From contig NZ_JPJE01000013.1 of the NCBI RefSeq assembly GCF_000765215.1, positions 1 through 64,000 of the forward strand: a DNA stretch of 64,000 nt. The letters run 5' to 3'. Below the pieces are notes generated by a model, which saw nothing but the letters and a program-made list of their open reading frames with translations, did not search any database and was not told where the DNA came from. Origin of the DNA: Eubacterium sp. ER2. Its GTDB lineage: Bacteria; Bacillota; Clostridia; Lachnospirales; Lachnospiraceae. Below, in pieces: positions 1-9,143 of the stretch (within the stretch, counting starts at the first letter, position 1; each line of letters opens with the position of its first letter). The position numbers and the translations under genes are program-made.

Positions 1-42
1 CCTTTATAAGAAAATATGGGAGTTGGCATTTTGGCAAAAAGA

Positions 43-80
43 GTGGTGCTGGAGCTAGGGCTCCAGCACCACCTTTGTCT
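43..80 (+). terminator. Hairpin terminator of a gene upstream of the window
   Basis: Perfect 13-bp inverted repeat (arms 43-55 and 60-72, loop TAGG) followed by the short T-rich tract CTTTGTCT. It probably ends a plus-strand gene lying left of the window. The T tract is weak, so it could also be an mRNA-stabilising hairpin. Confidence 0.6.
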
Positions 81-88
81 ACAGTCTG

Positions 89-118
89 AAACGGCTGCCT
101 ACACGCAGCCGTTTTTTT
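89..118 (+). terminator. Rho-independent terminator overlapping the pip stop codon
   Basis: Stem AAACGGCTGC (89-98) with GCAGCCGTTT (105-114), six-base loop, and a run of seven T on the plus strand. This is a strong plus-strand terminator. The same stem encodes the last residues of the convergent minus-strand peptidase, whose stop codon lies in the loop; its T run in that direction is only three bases, so it would end that gene poorly. Confidence 0.75.
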
Positions 119-992
119 CTGTCTGATCCAGCCATTCAGTGAGAAGGCGGATATATTTTTCATTGTCCTCCACAAAGCACATGTGACGGCACCCGTCGAA
201 GAGCTCCCATCTTGCGTTCGGGATGCGGTCGTACATGGTCTTGGCGATGAGGGGTGTGCACAGGTCGTTCGTGCCGCTGATGATGAGGGCCGGGCATTTG
301 ATCCTCTCCAGCTTGTCCGTGTACTCCCAGCTTCCCAGGGATCCTGTGGGGTTGTACTCGTTGGGACCCCAGCCGTAGAGGTAGGCCTCCTTCCCGGATC
401 TCTTGGGACGGGTCACACACTCCGGCGTGTCAGCGGAGGGAGAGTCGCAGTGGCGCTCCATGAAGCGGCTGTTGGCGGCCAGGTACTCCGGCGTGTCAAA
501 GTTTCCGGTCCGCTCCGCCTCGGCGATGGCCTCCTGGTCCTCCTGGGAGAGGAAACGGATCATCCGGTGCTGCTCCTTTGCCCACAGACTGGCGGAGGAA
601 AGGGTGCTGGAGAGAATGACAGAGGCGACGCCCTCCGGCTGGTAGTCGCAGAGATACTCAATGGCCAGCATGCCGCCCCAGGACTGTCCCAGCAGGTGCA
701 CCTGGTCAAGCCCCAGATGCCTGCGCAGTTCCATCAGCTCGTTGTCCCATGTCTTCTGGCACCACAGCTCCGGGTGCCCGTCCACATAGGAGTTCCCGCA
801 GCCAAGCTGGTCGTAGGAGATGACGGCCCTGCCTGTATCCGCCAGAGCGTCCAGCACCTCAAAGTAATTGTGTGTGGAGCCCGGTCCGCCGTGGAGAAGG
901 AGCAGAGGCTTCTTGCCGTCCCTGCACTCGCCGGCGATCCGGTAGTAGGTCTGATGGCCCAGATAGGGCATGTATCCTTCTGTGATCTTCAT
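99..992 (-). CDS. pip: Proline iminopeptidase (alpha/beta hydrolase, S33)
   Basis: 297 residues. It should release N-terminal proline from peptides in the cytoplasm; there is no signal peptide. The oxyanion motif HGGPGS lies at residues 34-39, the nucleophile elbow GQSWGG puts the catalytic serine at 104, and Asp243 (GTNDLC) and His270 (GCRHMC) fit the rest of the triad. Length matches the roughly 300-residue family. The start is supported by an AGGAGG site eight bases upstream. It is transcribed away from the M24 peptidase gene next door, and together with the POT transporter and two M24 enzymes suggests use of proline-containing peptides. Other S33 amidases share these motifs, so exact substrate preference is inferred. 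Confidence 0.85.
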   Translation of the reverse strand: MKITEGYMPYLGHQTYYRIAGECRDGKKPLLLLHGGPGSTHNYFEVLDALADTGRAVISYDQLGCGNSYVDGHPELWCQKTWDNELMELRRHLGLDQVHLLGQSWGGMLAIEYLCDYQPEGVASVILSSTLSSASLWAKEQHRMIRFLSQEDQEAIAEAERTGNFDTPEYLAANSRFMERHCDSPSADTPECVTRPKRSGKEAYLYGWGPNEYNPTGSLGSWEYTDKLERIKCPALIISGTNDLCTPLIAKTMYDRIPNARWELFDGCRHMCFVEDNEKYIRLLTEWLDQTEKNGCV

Positions 993-1173
993 ATAGTTTA
1001 CCTCCTGAATTTTTTTCTGAATTTTCTTTATCTTATCTCATTGAAGGGCAGGCTTCTTACATAAAACCCGCTGCTTCTGACCAGTATATCATAAGGGGAT
1101 TTTATTTGACAAGGCATGGATATGGGCATGTACTTCCCGATAAAGCCAATATTTTCAAGCCGCAATTTTTGAG

Positions 1174-1202
1174 TTTACAAACCTGGCTTTATATTGTAAA
1201 AT
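1174..1202 (+). promoter_or_regulatory. SigA-type promoter of the aminopeptidase P gene
   Basis: TTTACA (1174-1179), 17-bp spacer, TAAAAT (1197-1202). A 9-bp inverted repeat, ATAAAGCCA (1140-1148) and TGGCTTTAT (1184-1192), has its right arm inside the spacer and could be an operator. The gap between the two divergent peptidase genes (993-1296) holds this promoter, a further TTGACA-like stretch near 1106 and no gene. Confidence 0.6.
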
Positions 1203-1296
1203 AATATGGTCTGCGCCTGGTGTGCTTGTGCCGGCTGCCCTGCGCGGACAGACAGTGCATTTATACAAAACCACAATAATGGAGGCGAAAAAAGTC

Positions 1297-3084
1297 ATGG
1301 ATATAACCGAGAGAGTGCAGAAGCTGCATGAGATCATGCGGCAGAACAAGGTGGATATCTACATCGTGCCCACGGCTGATTTTCATCAGAGCGAGTATGT
1401 GGGAGAGTATTTCAAGATGAGAGAATTTCTCACTGGCTTTACCGGATCAGCGGGCACGGCCGTCTTTACAGCGGACGAAGCTTACCTCTGGACGGACGGC
1501 AGATATTTTATCCAGGCTGCAAAGGAGCTGGAGGGGACGCCGGTCAGACTCATGAAGATGGGCGAGCCCGGAGTGCCTGACATAGAGCATTTCTTAAGCG
1601 CCAGTCTTCCCGAGGGGGGCGTCATTGCCTTTGACGGAAGGTGTGTTTCCCTGGGCGACGGCAAGCTCTACGAGCAGATTGCCGCGAGCAAGCAGGGCTC
1701 TGTCTCCTGCGAAAGGGATCTGGCGGCGGACATCTGGAAAGACCGTCCGGCCCTGTCAGAGGAGCCGGTGTGGGAGCTTGCGCTTCAGTACGCAGGCGAG
1801 GACCGCGGCTCAAAGCTTGAGAGGATCCGCAGATCCATGGAGGAGGCGGGAGCGGACTGCCATATACTGACCACGCTGGACGATATATGCTGGACGCTGA
1901 ACATCCGCGGAAACGACATCGAATTTTTCCCGCTGGTGCTGTCCTACGCAGTCATCAGGATGGACCGGATGGATCTCTATGTGGATGAGTCCAAATTCTC
2001 TGATGAGCTGAGGGAGAAGCTGGAGAAGGACGGCGTTGTCTTCCACCCCTACAATGACATCTATGAGGATGTGAAGAAGCTGGATGAAGGCGGAACTGTC
2101 CTCATCGACCCGGCAAGGCTGAACTACGCGCTCTGGAAAAACATTCCCCGCAAGACGGGAAAAGTGGAGATGCGCAACCCGGAGATCCTTTTCAAGGCAG
2201 TCAAAAATCCCACAGAGATTGCCAATATCCGCAAGGCGCAGCTCAAGGACAGCGTTGCCCATGTCAAATTTATGAAATGGGTCAAGGAGAACTACGACAA
2301 AGAGGTGATCACAGAGCTGAGCGCTTCACAGAAGCTGGATGAACTGCGGGCACAGCAGGGGAATTTTATCCGGCCCAGTTTTGAACCCATCGTATCCTTT
2401 GGCGAGCACGGGGCCATCGTGCACTACACATCCTCGCCGGAGACAGACGTGCGCCTGGAGGGCGGAAGCTTTCTTCTGACAGACACAGGCGCGGGCTTTT
2501 ATGAGGGATCTACCGATATCACGAGAACCTACGCACTGGGCGACGTGACAGATAAGATGAAGGAGCACTTTACGCTGACAGCCATCAGCAACCTTCAGCT
2601 TGCATCGGCAAAATTTTTATACGGCACTACCGGGATGACACTGGACATGCTTGCCAGAAAGCCATTCTGGGACAGGAACCTGAACTTTAACCACGGGACG
2701 GGCCACGGGGTCGGCTATCTTCTGAACATACACGAACCGCCGACAGGCTTCCGCTGGCAGTTCCGGGCAGGAGAGATCCAGCCCTTCGAGGATGGCATGG
2801 TGATCACAGACGAGCCTGGCATCTACCTGGAGGGAGAATATGGGATCCGACTGGAAAATGAGCTGCTGACACGAAAGGGAACCCGGAACGAGTACGGGCA
2901 GTTCATGTATTTTGAGACCATCACATTCGTCCCGATGGACCTGGATGCCATCCTGCCGGATATGATGACAGAAGAGGAGAGACATCTTCTGAACACCTAC
3001 CACAGCGCAGTGTACGAGAAGGTTTCCCCCTTCCTCGACGAGGAGGAGCGGGCATGGCTTCAGAAGTACACAAGAGCCGTGTAG
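1297..3084 (+). CDS. Xaa-Pro aminopeptidase P, large form (M24B)
   Basis: 595 residues. It should remove the N-terminal residue before proline, as a cytoplasmic dinuclear-metal enzyme. Two creatinase-like N-terminal domains are followed by the pita-bread domain. Predicted metal ligands are Asp396, Asp407, His470, Glu506 and Glu520; their spacing (11, 63, 36, 14) is close to that of eukaryotic-type large aminopeptidase P. I chose the ATG at 1297 because GGAGG lies 11 bases upstream; in-frame ATGs at 1279 and 1222 have no comparable site. The POT peptide transporter follows 28 bases downstream, probably in the same transcript. Confidence 0.9.
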   Translation: MDITERVQKLHEIMRQNKVDIYIVPTADFHQSEYVGEYFKMREFLTGFTGSAGTAVFTADEAYLWTDGRYFIQAAKELEGTPVRLMKMGEPGVPDIEHFLSASLPEGGVIAFDGRCVSLGDGKLYEQIAASKQGSVSCERDLAADIWKDRPALSEEPVWELALQYAGEDRGSKLERIRRSMEEAGADCHILTTLDDICWTLNIRGNDIEFFPLVLSYAVIRMDRMDLYVDESKFSDELREKLEKDGVVFHPYNDIYEDVKKLDEGGTVLIDPARLNYALWKNIPRKTGKVEMRNPEILFKAVKNPTEIANIRKAQLKDSVAHVKFMKWVKENYDKEVITELSASQKLDELRAQQGNFIRPSFEPIVSFGEHGAIVHYTSSPETDVRLEGGSFLLTDTGAGFYEGSTDITRTYALGDVTDKMKEHFTLTAISNLQLASAKFLYGTTGMTLDMLARKPFWDRNLNFNHGTGHGVGYLLNIHEPPTGFRWQFRAGEIQPFEDGMVITDEPGIYLEGEYGIRLENELLTRKGTRNEYGQFMYFETITFVPMDLDAILPDMMTEEERHLLNTYHSAVYEKVSPFLDEEERAWLQKYTRAV

Positions 3085-3112
3085 GAAATAATAGTAGAGA
3101 GGAAACTTCAAA

Positions 3113-4474
3113 ATGGAACAGACAGCAAAAAGAAAAAAACCCTTTGGTTTCTATGTCTGCGCGCTCGGCTTTACCTTTGAGCGTCTGGCATTTTACACCA
3201 TGAAATATCTTCTGGCGATCTGGATCGCCACAGAGGCAATGCAGGGCGGACTCGGGCTTACCGACTCCGAGGGAACATTTATCTCCGCCGTGTTCGTGGC
3301 CGGAACCTACATCACACCCATCGTGGGCGGATGGATCGCCGACTACTGGCTGAGCCCCCGCATCTGCGTGCCGGCAGGTATGATCCTGATGGGCCTTGGC
3401 TATGTGTGCGCATGGCAGGCTGACTCCCTCACTATGGTGTGGGTCATGATCATACTGGTTGCCATCGGTACAGGTCTTTTCAAGGGAAACCTGTCCGGTA
3501 TCAACGGACTTTTATTCCACGACCAGGAGGAGCTGAACAATGCATTCTCCATCCAGTACTCCTTTGTAAACATCGGAAGCTTTATCGGAACAACCTTTAT
3601 CGCCATGCTTCCCATCTCAGGACTCTTTGGCCTGAAGCTGCCCTTTAACACCGTATTCCTGATCTGCGGCATCTTCCTCTTCATCGATGCCATCTGGTTC
3701 ATCGCAAACCAGAGAGCGCTGGGAGAGGCGGGAAAGAAGCCCTTCAAGCATGATCAGAGAGAGTTCGTGGACAAGGCGAAGGCGGAAAAGGCAGAGAGCG
3801 CTCCCCTGACAAAGAGCGACTGGAAACGCATCATTGCGGTTATCCTTGTGACCCTGTTCTCTGTTGTGTTCTGGATGGTGTGGTATCTTGCCTACTATCC
3901 GGCCTATTTCTACTTTGGATGGGGCGACGGCGCTTCCTATCTGAACCACGCCAACTGGATGATCGGCTCCTTCCAGGTGCCCACATCCTGGTTTGACTCC
4001 ATGAACGCCATCACCTGCATCATTCTGGGACCGGTGTTCGCTGTGGTGTGGGACAAGATGGCCAAGCGTCCGAAGGGCGATATGAGCATGTTCAAGAAGA
4101 CAGCTCTGGGCATGATCCTTGTGGGTGTTGCCTTTGTTGTCATGGTACTGGCGGACATCATCAGAGGAGACGGCCAGTGCTCACTTGTCTGGATCGCCAT
4201 GGTGGCTGTTCTCATGTCTGTGGGCGAGATGATCTTCTCACCTCTGGGGAACTCCTTCATCACAAAGATCGCGCCGGCCAAGGCCATGGGAATTCTTCTT
4301 GGCTTCTGGCCCATCGCCGTGTTCTTTGCACAGATGATCTATCCGCCGCTCTACGACTTCCTGAAGACCGTTCCCTTCCAGATGGGATACGGCGTCCTGG
4401 CAGCGGTTGTCATTGTTCTGGGAGTGATCCTGTGGGCATGCAGCGGCAAGCTGGACAAGCTGGAGCAGGAGTAA
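3113..4474 (+). CDS. POT/PTR family proton-coupled di/tripeptide transporter
   Basis: 453 residues, strongly hydrophobic throughout with about 12 to 14 membrane segments. The N-terminal FERLAFYTMKYLL fits the POT ExxERFxYY motif, although the second Glu region is abbreviated, and GLFKGNLSGINGLLF near residue 120 fits the PTR2 signature. The family imports di- and tripeptides with protons. It lies between two M24 proline peptidases, which suggests imported peptides are cut by its neighbours. An RBS (AGAGAGGAAAC) lies just upstream. Substrate range cannot be told from sequence. Confidence 0.88.
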   Translation: MEQTAKRKKPFGFYVCALGFTFERLAFYTMKYLLAIWIATEAMQGGLGLTDSEGTFISAVFVAGTYITPIVGGWIADYWLSPRICVPAGMILMGLGYVCAWQADSLTMVWVMIILVAIGTGLFKGNLSGINGLLFHDQEELNNAFSIQYSFVNIGSFIGTTFIAMLPISGLFGLKLPFNTVFLICGIFLFIDAIWFIANQRALGEAGKKPFKHDQREFVDKAKAEKAESAPLTKSDWKRIIAVILVTLFSVVFWMVWYLAYYPAYFYFGWGDGASYLNHANWMIGSFQVPTSWFDSMNAITCIILGPVFAVVWDKMAKRPKGDMSMFKKTALGMILVGVAFVVMVLADIIRGDGQCSLVWIAMVAVLMSVGEMIFSPLGNSFITKIAPAKAMGILLGFWPIAVFFAQMIYPPLYDFLKTVPFQMGYGVLAAVVIVLGVILWACSGKLDKLEQE

Positions 4475-4513
4475 TATCATAAGTAAGAGACCGACTGTTT
4501 TTGGCGGACATTT

Positions 4514-4534
4514 TGCCGGGGAGCTTCCCCGGCA
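4514..4534 (+). other. GC-rich hairpin between transporter and second M24 gene
   Basis: TGCCGGGG (4514-4521) pairs with CCCCGGCA (4527-4534) around a five-base loop. There is no T run after it, so it is not a standard terminator. It may stabilise mRNA or partly reduce read-through into the next gene. Confidence 0.5.
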
Positions 4535-4565
4535 TGTGTAAAATATATAGAGAGGTGTGCATATC

Positions 4566-5651
4566 ATGAACGAGGGAAGAACTCAGAAAATTTTAAAGGC
4601 AATGGAAGAAAACAAGATTCCCCAGATGATCATCTCTGATCCGGTAGCGATCTTCTACCTGACAGGAAAGTGGATCCATCCGGGCGAGAGGATGCTGGCT
4701 CTGTACCTGAATGTAAAGGGGAACCACAAGCTGGTCATCAACAAGCTGTTCCCCCAGGAGAAGGATCTGGGCGTTGAGCTTGTGTGGTACGATGACGTGG
4801 AGGACGCCGTGGAGATCCTGAGCCGCTACGTGGACAAGGACGCTGTCATGGGCGTGGACAAGAACTGGCCCGCCAGATTTCTTCTCCGCCTTCAGGAGCT
4901 GGGCGGCGGAAGCAGCTTTGTCAATGCTTCCTGGATCGTTGACCAGGTCCGCATGATCAAGGATGAGGAGGAGCAGGAGCTGATGCGGATCTCCTCCCGG
5001 ATCAACGACGGCGTTATGGAGAAGGTCATCCCCCTTGTGGCAAAGGGAATGACAGAGATGGAGCTGGACCACAAGGTGCGGGAGATCTACAAGGAAGCCG
5101 GATGTGAGGGCGTGTCCTTTGATCCCATCACTGCCTACGGGAAGAACGGGGCAGATCCCCACCACGCCACAGACGATACAAAGGGCAAACGGGGTGACTG
5201 CGTAGTCATCGACATCGGCGGTTTCAAGGACAACTACGCTTCCGACATGACAAGAACCGTCTTCATCGGAGAGGTGTCAGACCGGGCAAGAGAGATCTAC
5301 AACATCGTCCTGGAGGCCAACCTGCGGGGCATCGCGGCTGCAAAGCCGGGCAACCGGATGTGCGACGTGGACCTTGCCGCGAGAAATTACATCGAGGAGA
5401 AGGGCTACGGACAGTATTTTACGCACCGCACCGGACACTCCATCGGTCTGGAGGACCACGAGTTCGGCGACGTGTCATCTGTGAACACAGATATCATCAA
5501 GCCGGGCCAGTGCTTTTCCGTTGAGCCGGGCATCTATCTGCCGGAGGAGGGCATCGGTGTGCGCATCGAGGACCTTGTCCTGATCACAGAGGACGGCTGC
5601 GAGGTGCTCAACAGCTTTACAAAGGATCTGATCGTCGTACCGGAGGAGTAA
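4566..5651 (+). CDS. M24 family Xaa-Pro peptidase (PepQ/PepP-like)
   Basis: 361 residues. N-terminal creatinase-like domain (about 1-130) and C-terminal M24 metal domain. Visible ligands: Asp in VIDIGG, Asp in ASDMTRT, His in HRTGHSIGLE, Glu in VEPGIYLPEEG and Glu in VRIEDLVLI. It should be a cytoplasmic Xaa-Pro dipeptidase or short-form aminopeptidase; sequence alone does not settle which. I chose ATG 4566, which has GAGG ten bases upstream, over an in-frame GTG at 4557. It is probably co-expressed with the POT transporter. Confidence 0.85.
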   Translation: MNEGRTQKILKAMEENKIPQMIISDPVAIFYLTGKWIHPGERMLALYLNVKGNHKLVINKLFPQEKDLGVELVWYDDVEDAVEILSRYVDKDAVMGVDKNWPARFLLRLQELGGGSSFVNASWIVDQVRMIKDEEEQELMRISSRINDGVMEKVIPLVAKGMTEMELDHKVREIYKEAGCEGVSFDPITAYGKNGADPHHATDDTKGKRGDCVVIDIGGFKDNYASDMTRTVFIGEVSDRAREIYNIVLEANLRGIAAAKPGNRMCDVDLAARNYIEEKGYGQYFTHRTGHSIGLEDHEFGDVSSVNTDIIKPGQCFSVEPGIYLPEEGIGVRIEDLVLITEDGCEVLNSFTKDLIVVPEE

Positions 5652-5661
5652 GGATTTCTAC

Positions 5662-5739
5662 TTGCGGACGGAAGCGACAGGATTTATAATAGTACAGTGA
5701 ATACACACAGAGGGCAGGAACCGGGGGTTCTTTGTCCTC
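5662..5739 (+). promoter_or_regulatory. Promoter and leader hairpin of the RpiR-type gene
   Basis: TTGCGG (5662-5667), 17-bp spacer and TATAAT (5685-5690). The transcript would begin near 5697 and then form a long stem (5710-5722 with 5726-5739, one bulged base and some G-U pairs) with a GGG loop. No T run follows, so attenuation is only a possibility. Confidence 0.55.
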
Positions 5740-5769
5740 TTGTGACTATAAAGAAAAGGGACCTGTAAA

Positions 5770-6708
5770 ATGGGAACAAACAACGAATTACTGCAGAAAA
5801 TTGATGACGGATACGCGAGGTTCAGCAAGGGGCAGAAAAAGCTGGCTGACTACATCCGCAGAGACTATGACAAGGCCGCATTCCTCACAGCGGCGAAGAT
5901 GGGCGAGGTGGTGGGGGTCAGCGAGTCCACAGTGGTCCGCTTTGCCACCGCTTTGGGCTATTCCGGCTACCCGGCCTTCCAGAAGGCGCTGGAGGAGATG
6001 GTGCGCACCCGGCTGAATTCCATCCAGCGCATGGAGGTGACTTACGGGCGTATCACCCAGGGGGAGATCCTGGAATCTGTCCTTCAGTCGGACATTGAGA
6101 AGATCAAGCTCACCATGGAGAACATTGACCATGAGGCCTTCGAGCTGGCGGTGGAGACTATCCTGAAGGCCAGGAAGGTGTATGTGGTGGGAATCAGGAG
6201 CTGCGCGCCCCTGGCCAGCTTCCTGAGCTTTTACCTCAATCTGCTCTGCGAGGATGTGACCCCTGTGAGCACCAACAGCTCCAGCGAGATCTTCGAGCAG
6301 CTCCTGCGCATCGGCGAGGAGGATGTGATCATCGGCATCAGTTTCCCGCGGTACTCCATGCGCACCCTGAAGGCGCTGGAATTCGCCAGCAACAGGAAGG
6401 CGAAGGTCATCACCCTGACAGACAGCATCCACTCCCCCATGAACCTCTACTCCTCCTGCAACCTGATCGCCAGGAGCGACATGGCCTCCATCGTGGACTC
6501 CCTGGTAGCCCCCTTAAGCGTTGTCAACGCCCTGGTGGTAGCCCTGTGCATGAAGAAGCAAAAAGAGGTGGTCTCCACCCTGGAGATGCTGGAGGAGATC
6601 TGGGACGAGTACCAGGTCTACAGCGGGGACGAACTGGACAAGGTGAGCGACAAGGTGGAGCTCTCCACGCCCGGAAGAAAGGAAGGCAAAGGGGAGGCAG
6701 ATGAGTAA
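5770..6708 (+). CDS. RpiR/MurR family transcriptional regulator (HTH + SIS)
   Basis: 312 residues. The N-terminal helix-turn-helix domain (about 1-77, with VGVSESTVVRFATALGYSGY as the recognition region) is followed by a SIS phosphosugar-binding domain (about 107-245, including VYVVGIRSCAPLASFL). The family senses phosphosugars or related metabolites and usually represses or activates a neighbouring pathway. No sugar genes lie nearby; it overlaps the following flavoprotein by eight bases, so the two are co-transcribed. The effector and targets are unknown. The C-terminus (about 280-312) is charged and probably disordered. Confidence 0.88.
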   Translation: MGTNNELLQKIDDGYARFSKGQKKLADYIRRDYDKAAFLTAAKMGEVVGVSESTVVRFATALGYSGYPAFQKALEEMVRTRLNSIQRMEVTYGRITQGEILESVLQSDIEKIKLTMENIDHEAFELAVETILKARKVYVVGIRSCAPLASFLSFYLNLLCEDVTPVSTNSSSEIFEQLLRIGEEDVIIGISFPRYSMRTLKALEFASNRKAKVITLTDSIHSPMNLYSSCNLIARSDMASIVDSLVAPLSVVNALVVALCMKKQKEVVSTLEMLEEIWDEYQVYSGDELDKVSDKVELSTPGRKEGKGEADE

Positions 6709-7930
6709 GGTTCTGATTATCGGCGCCGGCGCCGCCGGCATGTACGCGGCTGTGACAGCTGCCCGGGCGGGACATCAGGTCCACGTCTTTGAGAAAAATG
6801 ACAAAGCCGGCAGAAAGCTTTTTATCACGGGAAAAGGGCGCTGCAACCTGACAAACGACTGCGACACAGAGGAACTGCTCCAGGCGGTCAAAAGCAATCG
6901 GAAATTTCTCTACAGCAGCTTTTACACCCACACAAACCAGGATGTGATCCGCTTTTTCCAGGACAATGGTATGCCTGTAAAGACGGAGCGAGGGGGTCGT
7001 GTCTTCCCCGCCTCTGACCACTCCTCAGATGTGATCCGCACTCTGGAGCGGCAGATGAGCAAATGGGGAGTCAGGCTCCACCTGGGGACAGAGGTGAGGG
7101 AGCTTCTGACAGAGGAGGGAAGGATAGCCGGCCTTCTCCTGGGGGACGGCACCCGGGAGACAGGAGACGCCTGCATCGTCGCCACCGGAGGCTTTTCCTA
7201 TCCCCTGACCGGCTCCACCGGGGACGGCTACCGGTTTGCCCGGGAGGCAGGCCACAGCGTCACGGATCTTGTTCCCTCCCTCGTGCCGGTGGAGGCGAAA
7301 GAAAAGTGGGTGGGAGACCTGATGGGCCTGTCCCTGAGAAACATAGAGCTGACGGTAAAGGACGGGAAGAAGGAGCTGTACCGGGATTTCGGGGAAATGC
7401 TGTTCACCCATTTCGGTCTCAGCGGCCCGGTGGTACTTAGCGCTACCAGCGAGGTAGGGCCGCGGCTTGAGAAGGGGCCGCTCTCCTTCCACATCGATCT
7501 GAAGCCGGCTCTGACCCCGGAGCAGCTGGATCAGAGGATCCTGCGGGATTTCGGAGAGCAGAAGAACAGGCAGTTCAAAAATTCTCTCGGAAAGCTTCTC
7601 CCCGCCAAGCTGATCCCCGTGGTGGTGGGGCTGTCAGGCATTTCCCCGGAAAAGAAGATCCACGACATCTCCAGGGAGGAGAGAAGAGGGCTGGTCAGCC
7701 TTCTGAAGGATCTGACCGTGACGGCCGTGTCCCTGCGGAGCTGGAGCGAGGCCATCATCACAAAGGGCGGCGTCTCGGTGCGGGAGATAGACCCGGCCAC
7801 TATGGAGTCGAAAAAGATAAAGGGACTCTATTTTGCCGGTGAAGTTCTGGATCTGGACGCGGTGACGGGAGGCTTTAACCTCCAGATCGCCTGGTCCACC
7901 GCCTATCTGGCGGGGAGCAGCATTCCCTAG
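6701..7930 (+). CDS. NAD(P)/FAD-dependent oxidoreductase, BaiN/HI0933 family
   Basis: 409 residues. The N-terminal dinucleotide fold IIGAGAAGMYAAVTAARAG with an acidic residue in VFEKND binds FAD, and GKGRCNLTND is the conserved HI0933-family motif. The C-terminal segment AGEVLDLDAVTGGFNLQIAW is also typical. The length equals the family norm. Physiological substrates are poorly known for most members; BaiN itself was linked to bile-acid reduction, but that should not be assumed here. Start ATG overlaps the RpiR gene, and the regulator may control it. Confidence 0.85.
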   Translation: MSKVLIIGAGAAGMYAAVTAARAGHQVHVFEKNDKAGRKLFITGKGRCNLTNDCDTEELLQAVKSNRKFLYSSFYTHTNQDVIRFFQDNGMPVKTERGGRVFPASDHSSDVIRTLERQMSKWGVRLHLGTEVRELLTEEGRIAGLLLGDGTRETGDACIVATGGFSYPLTGSTGDGYRFAREAGHSVTDLVPSLVPVEAKEKWVGDLMGLSLRNIELTVKDGKKELYRDFGEMLFTHFGLSGPVVLSATSEVGPRLEKGPLSFHIDLKPALTPEQLDQRILRDFGEQKNRQFKNSLGKLLPAKLIPVVVGLSGISPEKKIHDISREERRGLVSLLKDLTVTAVSLRSWSEAIITKGGVSVREIDPATMESKKIKGLYFAGEVLDLDAVTGGFNLQIAWSTAYLAGSSIP

Positions 7931-7967
7931 CAGGAAAAAGAATTTTTACAGGAAAAGGAATGATATT

Positions 7968-8411
7968 ATGGAACCAGTATATTATATGGAATACAGCGAG
8001 TCTTTTAAGATCGTAAACGAGATGTACACAGCCCTCTACAAATACAGGAACTCAAAGGCCTGGGGGCCCTTCAAGATCCAGGACATCAAGACAAGGGCTT
8101 ACGAGGGCGCCAAGAAGCGGTGGGCAGAGCTGAAGAAGATCAGCCGGAAGGAGCGCCTTGTGAAGGTCAGCTTCTACGAGGACAGCTTCACCTGCGTGAC
8201 AGGGGATGTCACCCAGGAATTCTCCTACGGGGAGATCGAGTGCATCTGCGAGACCGATACCACTCTTGCGCTGGTGGCGGACAAAAAGTGGAAGAAGGAG
8301 GGCTTTATCGCTCTGAAAAAAGGGAGCGTAAAGGGGAAGAGCCTTGCGGATCTGAAGGAATTTCTCCTGAAAAAATGCACAAAGGCAGGCGGCAGTATCA
8401 GACATCTCTAA
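7968..8411 (+). CDS. Conserved hypothetical protein, YcxB-like C-terminal region
   Basis: 147 residues, soluble, Lys-rich. The segment around residues 65-135 (VSFYEDSFTC, FSYGEIECICETDTTLALV, GFIALKKGSVK) resembles the cytosolic part of YcxB-like proteins, but the membrane segments usual in that family are missing. Function unknown. RBS AGGAAAAGGAA precedes the ATG. It lies 37 bases after the flavoprotein gene and 58 bases before cmk, in the same direction, so it probably belongs to the same transcript. Confidence 0.6.
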   Translation: MEPVYYMEYSESFKIVNEMYTALYKYRNSKAWGPFKIQDIKTRAYEGAKKRWAELKKISRKERLVKVSFYEDSFTCVTGDVTQEFSYGEIECICETDTTLALVADKKWKKEGFIALKKGSVKGKSLADLKEFLLKKCTKAGGSIRHL

Positions 8412-8469
8412 AAGCGGAAGCGGACAGCCAACATGCGGCGAAAAAATATACAGGACAAGGAGCAAAGAT

Positions 8470-9126
8470 ATGGGTTACAGTATAGCGATCGACGGTCCGG
8501 CGGGGGCGGGAAAGAGCACCATCGCCCGGCTTGTGGCCAAAGAGAAGGGATTTATCTACGTGGATACAGGAGCCATGTACAGGGGGCTGGCGGTCCACTT
8601 CCTGAAGAAGGGCATACAGCCGGAGGACACGGAGAAGATCAAGGAGGCCTGCCGGGACGCCCAGGTTTCCATCGGCTATGAGGAGGGACAGCAGCAGGTC
8701 TATCTGAACGGCGAAAATATCACCTCCCAGCTGCGCCGGGAGGAAGTGGGCAATATGGCTTCAAAAAGCTCTGCCATCCCGGAGGTGAGAGAGAAGCTTC
8801 TCTCCCTGCAGCGGGATCTGGCCCGCAGGCAGAACGTGGTCATGGACGGCCGGGACATCGGCACCTGCGTCCTGCCGGACGCGGATGTGAAAGTCTACCT
8901 GACAGCCAGCAGCCGGACCCGGGCGAAGAGAAGATATGACGAGCTGACCGCCAGGGGAGTCCCCTGCGATCTGGAGCAGATCGAGCAGGACATCATCGAG
9001 CGGGACAGCCGGGATATGAACCGGGAGATCTCTCCTCTGCGCCAGGCTGAGGACGCGGTGCTGGTGGACAGCTCGGACATGACCATCAGGCAGGTGGCGG
9101 ACGCCATCCTGGCTCTCTGCCGCTAG
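8470..9126 (+). CDS. cmk: Cytidylate kinase
   Basis: 218 residues. It phosphorylates CMP and dCMP with ATP in the cytoplasm. The P-loop is GPAGAGKST near the N-terminus, followed by IYVDTGAMYRGLAVH, the conserved DGRDIGTCVLPDADVKVYLTA block and the LID-region arginines RTRAKRRYDE. Length is normal. In related Clostridia cmk is followed by ispH and rpsA; here only a fragment of ispH remains between cmk and rpsA. Confidence 0.95.
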   Translation: MGYSIAIDGPAGAGKSTIARLVAKEKGFIYVDTGAMYRGLAVHFLKKGIQPEDTEKIKEACRDAQVSIGYEEGQQQVYLNGENITSQLRREEVGNMASKSSAIPEVREKLLSLQRDLARRQNVVMDGRDIGTCVLPDADVKVYLTASSRTRAKRRYDELTARGVPCDLEQIEQDIIERDSRDMNREISPLRQAEDAVLVDSSDMTIRQVADAILALCR

Positions 9127-9143
9127 AGCCCCGCCGGGACTTT

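Noticed and set aside
183-1064. 293-codon open frame antisense to the proline iminopeptidase
   Set aside because: Mirror frame caused by GC-rich codon use; the minus-strand protein has a full catalytic triad and a ribosome site.
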